From Streptomyces sp. NBC_01294 (GTDB lineage Bacteria; Actinomycetota; Actinomycetes; Streptomycetales; Streptomycetaceae), in assembly GCF_035917235.1 (NCBI RefSeq), contig NZ_CP108423.1, positions 5,113,501-5,177,500 on the forward strand: a stretch of DNA of 64,000 nucleotides. The letters are read 5' to 3'. Shown here in pieces: positions 8,040 through 17,739 of this stretch (within the stretch, counting starts at the first letter, position 1; every line of letters begins with the position of its first letter). The position numbers and the translations under genes were made by a program. The notes under the pieces were generated by a model. It ran no database searches. It was given only the letters and a program-made list of their open reading frames with translations, and had not been told where the DNA came from.

Positions 8040-8789
8040 ATGCGACTGCGCAAAGCCCTTGCCCTCACCGCCGTCCTCTCCGCCGCCCTGGTCGCCGCCA
8101 CCGCCCCCACGGCCGGTGCGGACATCGGTGCCGGCGGCGGCCGCCCCGCCCCCGCGCTGCCGTCGCGCGCGGAGGCGACCTGCGGCGACGGGAAGAGCCA
8201 CGCCTTCCCCATCGGGGCACGCATCCGCGGCGGCCCCGCCGTGTACCGGACCGGCGGCGAGCCGCAGACCTGGTACCTGGACCTGACCAACACCACCAAC
8301 TCCAAGTGCACGGCCATCCACCCCGTCGTCGTCCTGACCGACAAGGCCCGCACACTGCGCCCCGCCCACCTGCGGATGGAGTTCGACGCACCGGGCGGCA
8401 CCTTTCCCGCCAGCCTGGAGCACAGCGACCGCGACGAGATCATCGCCGTCTTCGACGGCGGCGACGCCTTCCCCGGCTTCACCGTCGGCGCAGGCGGCTC
8501 CCTGACGGTCAGGGTCGGGCTCGCCTTCTCCGACGACGCCCCCACCGGCGAGGTCGTCGCCGACGCCGCCCTCGTCCAGCGCAAGGGCGACGACGGCGAG
8601 TGGATCGGCGAGGCCGGCGGGTACCGCTTCTCCGTCGAGCGTCCGGAGGATCCGGTCGAGGCGGGTTCGCTCGCCCACACCGGCCTCCGCGAGTGGGTGT
8701 ACGGCGCGAGCGCCGTGACCGCCCTCGCCGTGGGCGGCGGATTCCTGCTGGGCGCCCGCCGCCTGCGTCGTCGTTCCCTTGTTCGTTGA
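8040..8789 (+). CDS. Secreted surface protein with LAHTG sorting signal
   Basis: 249 residues. Signal peptide (MRLRKALALTAVLSAALVAA, cleavage near AGA/DIG at about 30). The ectodomain (about 45-205) is beta-rich, with the pattern of a bacterial Ig-like domain (WYLDLTNTTNSKCTAIHPVVV). The C-terminus has a complete sorting signal: LAHTG, a hydrophobic span (YGASAVTALAVGGGFLLG) and a basic tail RRLRRR. LAXTG is the class E sortase motif in Streptomyces, so the sortase at 1759 or another class E enzyme probably anchors it to the wall. It stands alone between two repeat tracts. ATG 8040 is the first start giving a signal peptide. Ligand unknown. Confidence 0.85.
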   Translation: MRLRKALALTAVLSAALVAATAPTAGADIGAGGGRPAPALPSRAEATCGDGKSHAFPIGARIRGGPAVYRTGGEPQTWYLDLTNTTNSKCTAIHPVVVLTDKARTLRPAHLRMEFDAPGGTFPASLEHSDRDEIIAVFDGGDAFPGFTVGAGGSLTVRVGLAFSDDAPTGEVVADAALVQRKGDDGEWIGEAGGYRFSVERPEDPVEAGSLAHTGLREWVYGASAVTALAVGGGFLLGARRLRRRSLVR

Positions 8790-8881
8790 TGGCGAATCGA
8801 TGTTCGTTGATGACGAACCGCAACCGCTGATCTCGGCCCGCTGGTCTCGGCCCGCTGATCTCGCCCGCTGATCTCGGCCCG
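8781..8881. repeat. Direct repeats downstream of the LAHTG protein gene
   Basis: A 16-bp direct repeat GTTCGTTGATGGCGAA (8781-8796; copy at 8802-8817 with one change) overlaps the stop codon. It is followed by four tandem 13-14-bp units of CTGATCTCGGCCCG (8827-8881). Confidence 0.8.
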
Positions 8882-8950
8882 TCCCAGTCGGCGCCGCGCA
8901 TGCCCCTACGGCCCGTCCGTCCCTTCCACCGCCCCGCATAGAGTCCCACC

Positions 8951-9715
8951 GTGGAAGAACAGACCCCGCGTCACCGCCCCGGCTCACCCGTGCGTTCCGG
9001 CATTCCCGAGCACGGCCGCATCCCCAAGTACTACGCCGTCAAGGCCCGGATCTCCGGTCTCCTCGACGAGCTCGGCGAGGGTGGCGTGCTGCCCACCGAG
9101 CGTGATCTCGCCGAGCGGTACGAGGTGTCCCGCGAGACCGTCCGCCAGGCCCTGCGCGAGCTGCTGCTGGAGGGCCGGCTGCGCCGTTCCGGCCGGGGGA
9201 CCGTCGTCGCCGGACCGAAGCTGGAGCAGCCGCTCTCCCTCGCCAGCTACACCGAGGGCGTACGCCGTCAGGGGCGCCGCCCGGGCCGTCACCTCATCGG
9301 CCTGGAGGAGTTCCCCTGCCCGCCCGACCTCGCCCCCGGCATCGGCGCCGAGCCCGGCGAGCCCGTCTGGCACCTGGAGCGGGTCCTGCTGGCCGACGAC
9401 GAGCGCGTCGGCCTGGAGAGCACGTACATCCGGGTGGCCCGGGCCCCCCGCCTGAACAGTGATTTCCAGCCGGACTCCTCCTTCTACGGGTACCTCCGCG
9501 ACAGCCTCGGCATCTCCTTCGGCGAAGCCGACGAGAAGCTGGAGACGGTCCTGGCGACCCCCCGCGAAGCGTTGCTGATCGGCACTCCGCCGGCCCTCCC
9601 CATGCTGCTCATCCACCGCTTCTCGCGGGATCAGGACGGCCGGCCCCTGGAACGGGTGCGTTCGCTCTACCGTGGTGACCGGTTCAGCTTCACGACCCGT
9701 CTGCGGGCCGAATAG
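8951..9715 (+). CDS. GntR-family regulator (HutC/UTRA type) of aminophosphonate genes
   Basis: 254 residues. N-terminal winged helix (PKYYAVKARISGLL to GRGTVV, about 25-92) with the GntR pattern LPTERDLAERYEVSRETVRQ. A C-terminal UTRA ligand domain follows (about 100-250: EPVWHLERVLLADDERVGLES). HutC-type GntR proteins sense small metabolites; DasR and PhnF belong here. It precedes the phosphonate-type oxidoreductase, hydrolase and transporter genes on the same strand, so control of that cluster is the natural reading. A HutC-type box is at 9785. GTG 8951 start. Confidence 0.9.
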   Translation: MEEQTPRHRPGSPVRSGIPEHGRIPKYYAVKARISGLLDELGEGGVLPTERDLAERYEVSRETVRQALRELLLEGRLRRSGRGTVVAGPKLEQPLSLASYTEGVRRQGRRPGRHLIGLEEFPCPPDLAPGIGAEPGEPVWHLERVLLADDERVGLESTYIRVARAPRLNSDFQPDSSFYGYLRDSLGISFGEADEKLETVLATPREALLIGTPPALPMLLIHRFSRDQDGRPLERVRSLYRGDRFSFTTRLRAE

Positions 9716-9784
9716 GCGAACCGCCGCAAGCGAATCCCACCGTATCGGCCATTAAGGGGCGCCTTGATGTCACAGAATGATAAC

Positions 9785-9796
9785 GGGTCTAGTCCA
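9785..9796. promoter_or_regulatory. HutC/DasR-like operator candidate (GGGTCTAGTCCA)
   Basis: An imperfect palindrome matching the TGGTCTAGACCA type bound by HutC-class GntR proteins. It is almost the same as the chitinase box at 30212 (TGGTCTAGTCCT). It lies between the GntR gene and the favoured start of the FAD enzyme at 9872. Confidence 0.5.
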
Positions 9797-9871
9797 AGTG
9801 TCGAGGGTCGTTCACCGGCACGTCGCCGGACGGATCCCCCCGGGTCACGGACCGCGCCGACCGTTGACGGC

Positions 9872-10999
9872 GTGAGAGTCATAGTCGTAGGAGGCGGCGT
9901 GGTCGGCACCATGCACGCCTGGCAAGCAGTCGAACGCGGCCACGAGGTCGTCCAGATCGAGCGAGAGGCCGAGGCCCGCGGCGCGTCACTGCGCAATTTC
10001 GGCCAGATCTGGGTCAGCGGACGGGCCGGGGGCGAGGAGCTCGACACCGCCCTGCGGGCCCGCGAGCTCTGGGAGCGCATCGGCGCGGAGGTGCCCGGCC
10101 TGGGCTTCCGCGCCATCGGCTCCCTCACCCCCGTACGCAATCCCCGCGAGTACGCGGTCGCCGAGGCGGCCGTGGCCCGCTCCGATGCCGCCGCCCGCGG
10201 CTACGAACTGGTCACCGCCGACCAGGCGCGGAAGATCAACCCGGCCCTGCGCGGCGCCTTCGAGGCCGCCCTGTGGTGCGAGCGGGACGCGGCCGTCGAA
10301 CCGCGCACCGCACAGCTCCACCTCCGCGAGGCCCTGCGCGCCAAGGCGAACGGCCGCTACACCTTCCTCCCCGGCCGCGAAGTCCGCGAGGTGGTGGGCC
10401 CCGGCGCCGTCCGCGACGACCACGGCGACGTCCACCGCGGCGACACGGTGGTCCTCGCCACCGGAGCCTGGCTGTCCGGCCTGGTCCGCGAACTGGTCCC
10501 CGACCTGCCCGTGCGCCGCGTCCGGCTCCAGATGATGCAGACCGCCCCGCTCGGCGAGGAGCTCACCACGTCCATCGCGGACGCCGACAGCTTCCGCTAC
10601 TACCCCGCCTACCAGTCCGCGGCCCTCGACGACCTGAACGTCGCCCAGGCCCAGGCGCCGATCGCCGCTGCCCACAAGATGCAGCTGCTGATGGTCCAGC
10701 GCCAGGACGGCGGGCTGACGATCGGCGACACCCACGAGTACGAGCACCCCTTCGCCTTCGACACCCTCGAAGAGCCCTACGAGCACCTCACCGAGGTGGT
10801 CGAGTCGTTCCTCGGCCGCCCGCTGCCGAAGATCCGGCACCGCTGGGCCGGCGTGTACGCGCAGTGCACCGACACCACCCGCGTCGTCCACCGCCAGCAG
10901 GTGGCCGACGGCGTCTGGCTGGTGACCGGACCGGGCGGACGCGGCATGACCTGCTCGCCCGCCATAGCCGAGACCACCGCGAACGAACTGGGCTGGTAA
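9872..10999 (+). CDS. FAD-dependent oxidoreductase of the TIGR03364 (phosphonate-associated) type
   Basis: 375 residues, DAO-type flavoprotein. The dinucleotide motif VIVVGGGVVGTMHAW opens the protein. The second conserved block is DTVVLATGAWLSGLV, and the C-terminus TGPGGRGMTCSPAIA closes the FAD site. The family is known to co-occur with a phosphonatase-like HAD enzyme, and that gene follows 5 bp downstream. The proposed role is oxidative deamination of an aminophosphonate related to 2-aminoethylphosphonate. GTG 9872 places the Rossmann motif at the N-terminus, as in relatives, and leaves the operator-like box upstream. An in-frame ATG at 9767 with AAGGGG upstream would add 35 unstructured residues and cannot be excluded. 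Confidence 0.82.
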   Translation: MRVIVVGGGVVGTMHAWQAVERGHEVVQIEREAEARGASLRNFGQIWVSGRAGGEELDTALRARELWERIGAEVPGLGFRAIGSLTPVRNPREYAVAEAAVARSDAAARGYELVTADQARKINPALRGAFEAALWCERDAAVEPRTAQLHLREALRAKANGRYTFLPGREVREVVGPGAVRDDHGDVHRGDTVVLATGAWLSGLVRELVPDLPVRRVRLQMMQTAPLGEELTTSIADADSFRYYPAYQSAALDDLNVAQAQAPIAAAHKMQLLMVQRQDGGLTIGDTHEYEHPFAFDTLEEPYEHLTEVVESFLGRPLPKIRHRWAGVYAQCTDTTRVVHRQQVADGVWLVTGPGGRGMTCSPAIAETTANELGW

Positions 11000-11004
11000 G
11001 TCAG

Positions 11005-11825
11005 ATGACCGACACGACCGACGCAACCGGCGCAACCGACACGACCGGCGCAACCGACACGACCGGCGCAACCGGCACGACTCATACGACCGGCACGACC
11101 GACAGTCGCAGGCTGATCGTCCTCGACATGGCCGGCACCACCGTCGCCGACGGCGGCCTCGTCGAGCGTGCCTTCGAGCGCGCCGCCGTGCGCCTCGGCG
11201 TCGAGCCCGGCACCCCCGAACACGCCGAGAAGCTCCGGTACGTCCTCGACACCATGGGCGAATCCAAGATCTCCGTCTTCCGCCACCTCTTCGGTACGGA
11301 GGACCTCGCCCAGCGCGCCAACTCCGCCTTCGAGGAGGCGTACGGGGATCTCGTCGACGGCGGCCTCGTCGTCCCGCTGCCCGGCGCCCGCGCCGCGATC
11401 GAGCAACTCCGCGCCGACGGCCGCACCGTCGTCCTGACCACCGGCTTCGCCCGGATCACCCAGGACGCCATCCTCGACGCCCTCGGTTGGCAGGACCTCG
11501 CCGACCTGACCCTGTGCCCCGCCGACGCGGGCGGCCGCGGCCGGCCCTTCCCGGACATGGTGCTGACCGCGTTCCTGCGTACCGGCGCCGTGGCCGACGT
11601 ACGGGACGTCGTGGTCGCGGGCGACACCGCCTACGACATGCTCAGCGGCCGGCGCGCCGGCGCCGGGATCGTGGCGGGCGTCCTCACCGGCGCCCACGAC
11701 CGCGCGGCGCTGACGGCCCACGGCGCGACCCACGTCCTCGGCTCCGTCGCCGAACTCCCCGCCGTCCTCGCCGTTCGCGCCACCCCTGCTGTCCCCGCCG
11801 CTCCCGCCGTCCCCGCGGAGTCGTC

Positions 11826-11829
<4 letters not shown>
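11005..11829 (+). CDS. Phosphonatase-like HAD hydrolase (TIGR03351 type)
   Basis: 274 residues. HAD motif I is LDMAGTTVADGG, motif II TTGF, and motif IV VVAGDTAYDMLSG. The cap carries MGESKISVFRHLF, whose Lys is a candidate for the Schiff-base residue of phosphonoacetaldehyde hydrolase. Phosphonatases cleave the C-P bond of phosphonoacetaldehyde-type substrates; with the FAD enzyme it would form a two-step route from aminophosphonate to phosphate. The first 33 residues are an Ala-Thr-Asp-Gly low-complexity extension encoded by tandem DNA units (11008-11103). The stop overlaps the ABC ATPase start (GTGA). Confidence 0.85.
11008..11103 (+). repeat. Tandem repeat encoding the N-terminal extension of the HAD enzyme
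   Basis: Imperfect tandem units based on ACGACCGGCGCAACCGAC (18 bp), all in frame, coding Thr-Thr-Gly-Ala-Thr-Asp-like residues ahead of the HAD fold. Confidence 0.75.
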
Positions 11830-12873
<1,044 letters not shown>

Positions 12874-12881
<8 letters not shown>

Positions 12882-13851
12882 GGTCACGCGGCGGGCCGCA
12901 GCGCCGGCTCAAGATCGGGGCTCCGCCCCGGACCCCGCGCCTCAAACGCCGGCGGGGCTGAAAGATCGGGGCTCCGCCCCGGACCCCGCGCCTCAAACGC
13001 CGGCGGGGCTGGAATCGGCCCAGGCGGAGGGGCGGACCGGCCGTTGGCTGTGGGCGTTGCCGCCCGTCCTCGTGCTCGTGCTGGGGTTCCTGTATCCGCT
13101 CGGGCTGGTCGTGCAGCAGTCGTTCACTCCCGAGGGCGGTGGCGGGGCCTTCGACGCCTATCGCTCCGTGTTCGCCTCTTCCGCCTTCCGGGAGGCCCTC
13201 GGGACGACCGTCTGGCTGGCCGTCGGGGCGACCGCCGGCTGTCTCGTGCTCGGCTTCGTGCTCGCGCTGATCATCGCCTTCGTGCCCTTCCCCGGGGCCC
13301 GCGCCGTCGCGAAGTTCATCGACGTGTTCCTGTCCTTCCCCTCCTTCCTCGTCACCCTCGCCCTCCTCTTCATCTACGGGACGGTGGGCATGGCCAACGG
13401 GGTCTGGACCGACGTCACCGGCGCCGCGGACGGCCCCTTCCACTTCCTCTCCACCCTCTGGGGCGTCCTCCTCGCGGAGATCACCTACTTCACGCCCTTC
13501 GTCATGCGCCCCCTGCTCGCCGCCTTCTCCCAGCTGGACACCGCCCAGCTGGAGGTCGCCGCGGGACTCGGCGCCCGGCCCGCCCGGATCGTGCGGCAGG
13601 TGATCCTTCCCGAGGCACTCCCCGCCCTCGCGGCGGGCGGCAGCCTCGTCCTCGTGATGTGCCTGAACGAGTTCGGGATCGTCCTGTTCACCGGCGCCAA
13701 GGACGTCACGACCCTCCCGATGCTCATCTACGGCAAGGCCATCCTCGAATCGGACTACGCGGCCGCCTGCGTGGTCGCCGTCGTCAACATCGTGATCTCC
13801 GTCGGCCTGTTCGGCCTCTACCGGGTGGTGAGCAAGCGTGCTGGTGCATAG
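12874..13851 (+). CDS. ABC permease with the intergenic repeat translated in its N-terminus
   Basis: 325 residues. BPD-type importer permease with about six membrane spans starting at residue 55 (LWALPPVLVLVLGFLYPLGLVV). The EAA cytoplasmic loop is AAGLGARPARIVRQVILPEALPALAAG. It pairs with the permease at 13838. Residues 14-46 are the amino-acid translation of two tandem copies of the streptomycete intergenic repeat (DRGSAPDPAPQTPAGL twice). No other ATG or GTG in frame lies between 12874 and the first membrane span, so the repeat is probably translated. Coding frames of the operon overlap on both sides. Confidence 0.87.
12909..13013 (+). repeat. Two copies of the 51-bp intergenic repeat inside a coding sequence
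   Basis: Two tandem copies, 51 bp apart and so 17 codons each, nearly identical to the array at 7590-7787. They lie wholly within the permease reading frame and contain no stop in that frame. Confidence 0.92.
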
Positions 13852-14635
13852 CAAGACCGGCCGCTGGGCCGCCTGGGGCCTCTTCGGCCTGCTCTTCCTG
13901 CCGCTCTTCGCGCTGCCGCTGCTCGTCGTGGTCGCGGCCTCCTTTGCCACCCACTGGTCCGGGGCCTTCCCCTCCGGCCCCACCGCCGGGAACTACGCCT
14001 CCGCCGTGCGGGGCGAATTCCTCCAGGCCCTGACCACCAGCCTGGTCACCGCCCTCGCCGCCGGCCTCCTCGCGCTCACCGTCGGCACCTGGGCCGCGCT
14101 GGCCGCCGCCACGCTGAAGAAGCGCGGGAAGCGGTCCCTGGACGCGCTGTTCATGCTGCCCGTCGCCGTGCCGTCGGTGGTCGTCGGCCTCGCCGTGCTC
14201 GTCGCGTTCAGCCGGCCGCCGGTGCTGCTCAACGGCACCGGGTCGATCGTCGTCCTGGCACACACGATCCTCGTCACGGCGTTCGCCTACCAGTCGGTCT
14301 CGGCCGCGATCGTGCGGCTCGACCCGGCGTACGAGCAGGCGGCGGCCTCCCTGGGCGCCCGCCCCGCGTACGTGCTCTGGCGGGTCAGGCTCCCCCTGCT
14401 GCTGCCCTCGCTCACGGCAGCGGCCGGGCTCTGCTTCGCCCTGTCCATGGGCGAGCTGAGCGCCACGATGATGCTCTACCCGCCGGACTGGATGCCCCTC
14501 CCGGTCCGCATCTTCACCGCCACCGACCGCGGCTCGCTCTTCAGCGGCTCCGCCGTCGCCGTGGTCCTGATGGCCGCCACCCTGCTGGTCCTCCTGGCCG
14601 TCTCCCGCATCCGCACCAAGGCCTCGTACCGCTGA
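13838..14635 (+). CDS. Second ABC permease of the aminophosphonate transporter
   Basis: 265 residues. About six membrane spans, with the EAA loop AAASLGARPAYVLWRVRLPLLLPSL near residue 170. Spermidine/iron/phosphonate importer type. It overlaps the previous permease by 14 bp (GTG 13838), so the two are translationally coupled and probably form the heterodimeric channel. A 96-bp gap then precedes the binding-protein gene. Confidence 0.87.
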   Translation: MLVHSKTGRWAAWGLFGLLFLPLFALPLLVVVAASFATHWSGAFPSGPTAGNYASAVRGEFLQALTTSLVTALAAGLLALTVGTWAALAAATLKKRGKRSLDALFMLPVAVPSVVVGLAVLVAFSRPPVLLNGTGSIVVLAHTILVTAFAYQSVSAAIVRLDPAYEQAAASLGARPAYVLWRVRLPLLLPSLTAAAGLCFALSMGELSATMMLYPPDWMPLPVRIFTATDRGSLFSGSAVAVVLMAATLLVLLAVSRIRTKASYR

Positions 14636-14731
14636 AGGCCGTACCGCCGAAGCCCCGTACCGCTGATCCCCGCCGGTAGCTGCTGATCCCGGCACACCCC
14701 CGCTGACTCCCCTTTCCCGTGAGGAAGTTCC

Positions 14732-15826
14732 ATGCCCAGCACGCCCCTGATCCGCACGCCCCTGATCCGCACCGCCGCCGCCGTCACCGGCGGCCTCGCC
14801 CTCACCGCCTCCCTCACCGCCTGCGGCGGTTCCTCCTCCGCCGACTCCGACTCCCGGAGCGGCGAGAAGATCGTCACCGTCTACAGCGCCGACGGCCTCA
14901 AGAGCGAGAAGGGCGACGGCTGGTACGACAAGGTCTTCGCCGACTTCACCAAGAAGACCGGCATCGAGGTCAAGTACGTCGAGGGCGGCTCGGGCGAGAT
15001 GGTGCAGCGCGCCGTCCGCGAGAAGACCAACACCCAGGCCGACGTACTGATCACCCTGCCGCCCTTCATCCAGCAGGCCGACGGCAAGGGCCTGCTCCAG
15101 GCCTACCGGCCGCAGGGCTCCGACAAGGTCAGCGGCGCGGACAAGGCCACCGACGGCAAGTGGACCTCGGTCGTCAACAACTACTTCGGCTTCATCTACA
15201 ACAAGAAGGAGCTCGCCCAGGCCCCCAAGACCTGGGAGGAGCTGCTGGACCCCAAGTTCAAGGGCAAGCTGCAGTACTCCACCCCGGGCGTCGCGGGCGA
15301 CGGCACCGCCGTCCTCATCAAGTCGATGCACGACTTCGGCGGCAAGGAGCCGGCGATGGAGTACCTGAAGAAGCTCCAGGCCAACAACGTCGGCCCGTCC
15401 TCCTCCACCAGCAAGCTCGCGCCGAAGACGGACAAGGGCGAGCTGCTCGTGGCCAACGGCGACGTCCAGATGAACTTCGCGCAGTCCAAGTCCATGCCGA
15501 ACCTGGGCATCTGGTTCCCGGCGAAGGACGGCGGCAAGCCCACCAGCTTCGCCCTGCCGTACGCGGCCGGCCTGGTCGACAAGGCCCCGCACACCGAGAA
15601 CGGCAAGAAGCTCCTCGACCACCTGCTCAGCGAGGAGGCCCAGAAGCTGGTCAGCGAGGTCGGCGGCGGCTTCCCGGCGCGCACCGACGTCAAGCCGACC
15701 GACGCCAACGCCGTCGAACTCACGAAGATCATGTCGGGCGTCGAGATCTTCGAGCCGAACTGGTCGGACATCGGCGAGAACCTCACCGCTTACGTCGACG
15801 CGTGGAAGTCGGCAACCGGAAGCTGA
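14732..15826 (+). CDS. Substrate-binding lipoprotein of the aminophosphonate transporter
   Basis: 364 residues. Lipoprotein signal with lipobox LTAC at about residues 27-30 (SLTACGGSSS), then a type 2 periplasmic binding fold (EKIVTVYSADGLKSEKGDG; VNNYFGFIYNKKEL; VEGGSGEMVQRAVREKT). This is the iron/2-aminoethylphosphonate class of binding proteins. Context with the ABC genes and the phosphonatase supports a phosphonate ligand over iron. It has its own Shine-Dalgarno (GAGGAAG) after a short gap, a position that often allows higher expression than the membrane subunits. A hairpin follows. Confidence 0.85.
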   Translation: MPSTPLIRTPLIRTAAAVTGGLALTASLTACGGSSSADSDSRSGEKIVTVYSADGLKSEKGDGWYDKVFADFTKKTGIEVKYVEGGSGEMVQRAVREKTNTQADVLITLPPFIQQADGKGLLQAYRPQGSDKVSGADKATDGKWTSVVNNYFGFIYNKKELAQAPKTWEELLDPKFKGKLQYSTPGVAGDGTAVLIKSMHDFGGKEPAMEYLKKLQANNVGPSSSTSKLAPKTDKGELLVANGDVQMNFAQSKSMPNLGIWFPAKDGGKPTSFALPYAAGLVDKAPHTENGKKLLDHLLSEEAQKLVSEVGGGFPARTDVKPTDANAVELTKIMSGVEIFEPNWSDIGENLTAYVDAWKSATGS

Positions 15827-15881
15827 CCGGTTACTTCCTGGCCACCCACGCCCGGCAGAGTGACGCTCGAATAACGGGTCT

Positions 15882-15906
15882 GGACCGAAGACCGCACCTT
15901 CGGTCC
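15882..15906 (+). terminator. Hairpin after the phosphonate operon
   Basis: Perfect 9-bp stem GGACCGAAG with a 7-base loop, in the gap between the binding-protein gene and the secreted phosphodiesterase gene. It may separate their transcription. Confidence 0.65.
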
Positions 15907-16013
15907 GGACCCGGACCCCGGACCGGGACCGGCACCCAGACCCCGGACCCGGAACCCTGATCCCTGATCCCGTCCCGTACCTTTCGCCGCTCACTTGCTC
16001 CCAGGAGGAGTGC

Positions 16014-17546
16014 GTGTCCCCTGCCCTGCCCGGACGACGCGTCATCGCCGCGACGGCCACCGCCACCGCCCTGCTCGCCGCGACCGTCGCGGCCACCCCC
16101 GCCGGAGCCGCTGACGCGGCTGACGCGGCCGCCACCACCGACAAGGTCCTCGTCATCGGCATCGACGGCGCCGTCCTGGACCGCGTCAAGGTCGCCAACG
16201 CGCCATATCTCCAGGGCCTGATGGCCCAGGGCCTGACCGCCCGCAGCACGCTCTACGCCAACCCGATGGCCGCCACCTCCTCGGGCCCCGGCTGGTCCAC
16301 CATCGCCACCGGAGTCTGGCCCGACAAGCACGGAGTGAAGGACAACTCCTTCAACGGCAAGAACTACACCGCGTACCCGGACTTCCTGACCCGCATCGAG
16401 AACGCCAAGCCGGCGCTCAACACGTACGCGGCCGCCGACTGGGAGCCCATCACCTCCACCGACCAGAACGGCCCGATCTTCTCCCCCAAGGTCGACAAGC
16501 GCCTCTCCCTCAAGGGCGACCGCGACGGCTACGGCAAGGAGGACCCGAAGATCGCCGCCGCGGCCGCCGCCGAGCTGCAGGGCCAGAACCCGGACGCCGC
16601 CTTCGTCTACCTCGGCGAGATCGACGTGGCCGGCCACTCCCACGGCGCCGCCAGCCAGCAGTACCTCGACGCCGTCGGCCGCGTGGACAAGCTGATCGGC
16701 CAGCTCCTGACCGCCGTCCAGAACCGCCCGACGTACGCCCAGGAGAACTGGAAGGTCCTGGTCACCACCGACCACGGCCACACCAACTCCGGCGGCCACG
16801 GCGGCTCGACCATCCAGGAGCGCGGCACCTTCGTCATCGCCAAGGGCGCGGGCATCCCGGCCGGCTCCGTCCGCGACGACGTGAAGCTGGTCGACGTGGC
16901 CGCCACCGCCCTCGCCCAGGTCGGTGTCAGCGGCTCCGGCCTCGACGGCGTCCCGCTGGACGCCCCGGACGCCGACCCCTTCGACACCCTGCGCCCGAAC
17001 CTGCAGGCCCGCGTGGACGAGACGGGCATCCCGGCGGGGACGAAGGGCTTCACGCACACCCCGCCCGCCGGCTGGTCCGTCGACAACTCCGGGATGGGCA
17101 CGGGCGGCGTCACCGAGTGGGCCGGCTGGGCCTTCGCGACCGACGAGTTCTGGAGCCAGGCGCAGCGCGACCAGTGGCGCGAGCTGAACGTCCGCTCCCG
17201 TGACGTCTTCGCCGTCGCCGACTCCGACGAGTGGGACGACAAGAGCCACACGGGCACCTTCGACTCCACCCTGATCACCCCCAAGTGGGCGGTCACGGGC
17301 GGCAGCACGCGCACCCTGACCTACCAGACGCACTACCGCCAGGAGGCAGGCCAGACCGCCCAGGTCCTGGTCTCCTACAACGGCGCCGCCCCGACCGTGG
17401 TGAAGTCCTACACCGCCGACGCCGTGGCCAAGACCGAGTCCCTCGCGCTCCAGGTCCCGGCCGGTGCCACCGACGTCCAGATCCGCTTCCGCTACAGCGG
17501 GAACAACAACTGGTACTGGACCGTCGACAACGTCCGCCTGGGCTGA
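16014..17546 (+). CDS. Secreted alkaline-phosphatase-superfamily enzyme (NPP-like) with C-terminal beta domain
   Basis: 510 residues. Sec-type signal peptide (cleavage near AGA/ADA, about 32). The catalytic domain has the superfamily metal and nucleophile sites: VIGIDGAVLD, AATSSGPGWSTIATG (nucleophile Ser/Thr), LGEIDVAGHSHG and TTDHGHTNSGGHGG. These fit nucleotide pyrophosphatase/phosphodiesterases, and phosphonoacetate hydrolase shares the fold. From about residue 370 an extra beta-rich region (NNWYWTVDNVRLG at the end) looks like a carbohydrate-binding-type sandwich. Next to an aminophosphonate operon it could release phosphonate or phosphate from extracellular esters; that is inference. 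GTG 16014 has AGGAGG upstream. Confidence 0.82.
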   Translation: MSPALPGRRVIAATATATALLAATVAATPAGAADAADAAATTDKVLVIGIDGAVLDRVKVANAPYLQGLMAQGLTARSTLYANPMAATSSGPGWSTIATGVWPDKHGVKDNSFNGKNYTAYPDFLTRIENAKPALNTYAAADWEPITSTDQNGPIFSPKVDKRLSLKGDRDGYGKEDPKIAAAAAAELQGQNPDAAFVYLGEIDVAGHSHGAASQQYLDAVGRVDKLIGQLLTAVQNRPTYAQENWKVLVTTDHGHTNSGGHGGSTIQERGTFVIAKGAGIPAGSVRDDVKLVDVAATALAQVGVSGSGLDGVPLDAPDADPFDTLRPNLQARVDETGIPAGTKGFTHTPPAGWSVDNSGMGTGGVTEWAGWAFATDEFWSQAQRDQWRELNVRSRDVFAVADSDEWDDKSHTGTFDSTLITPKWAVTGGSTRTLTYQTHYRQEAGQTAQVLVSYNGAAPTVVKSYTADAVAKTESLALQVPAGATDVQIRFRYSGNNNWYWTVDNVRLG

Positions 17547-17739
17547 TCCCGGCCCTCCCGGTCCGGGCTGTGGACGGCCAGGACGTCCACGGCCCGGTCC
17601 CGATAGGGTGGTACAGACCAGAGGTCAGAGTGTTCGGAGTGCACGTTCACCGTGCACGGTTCACAGATCAGAGGATCAGAATTCGGTGGTCAGGGGCCGG
17701 TTCGGTAGTCACCGGCCACCGAGAGCGGAGAGCAGTCCA

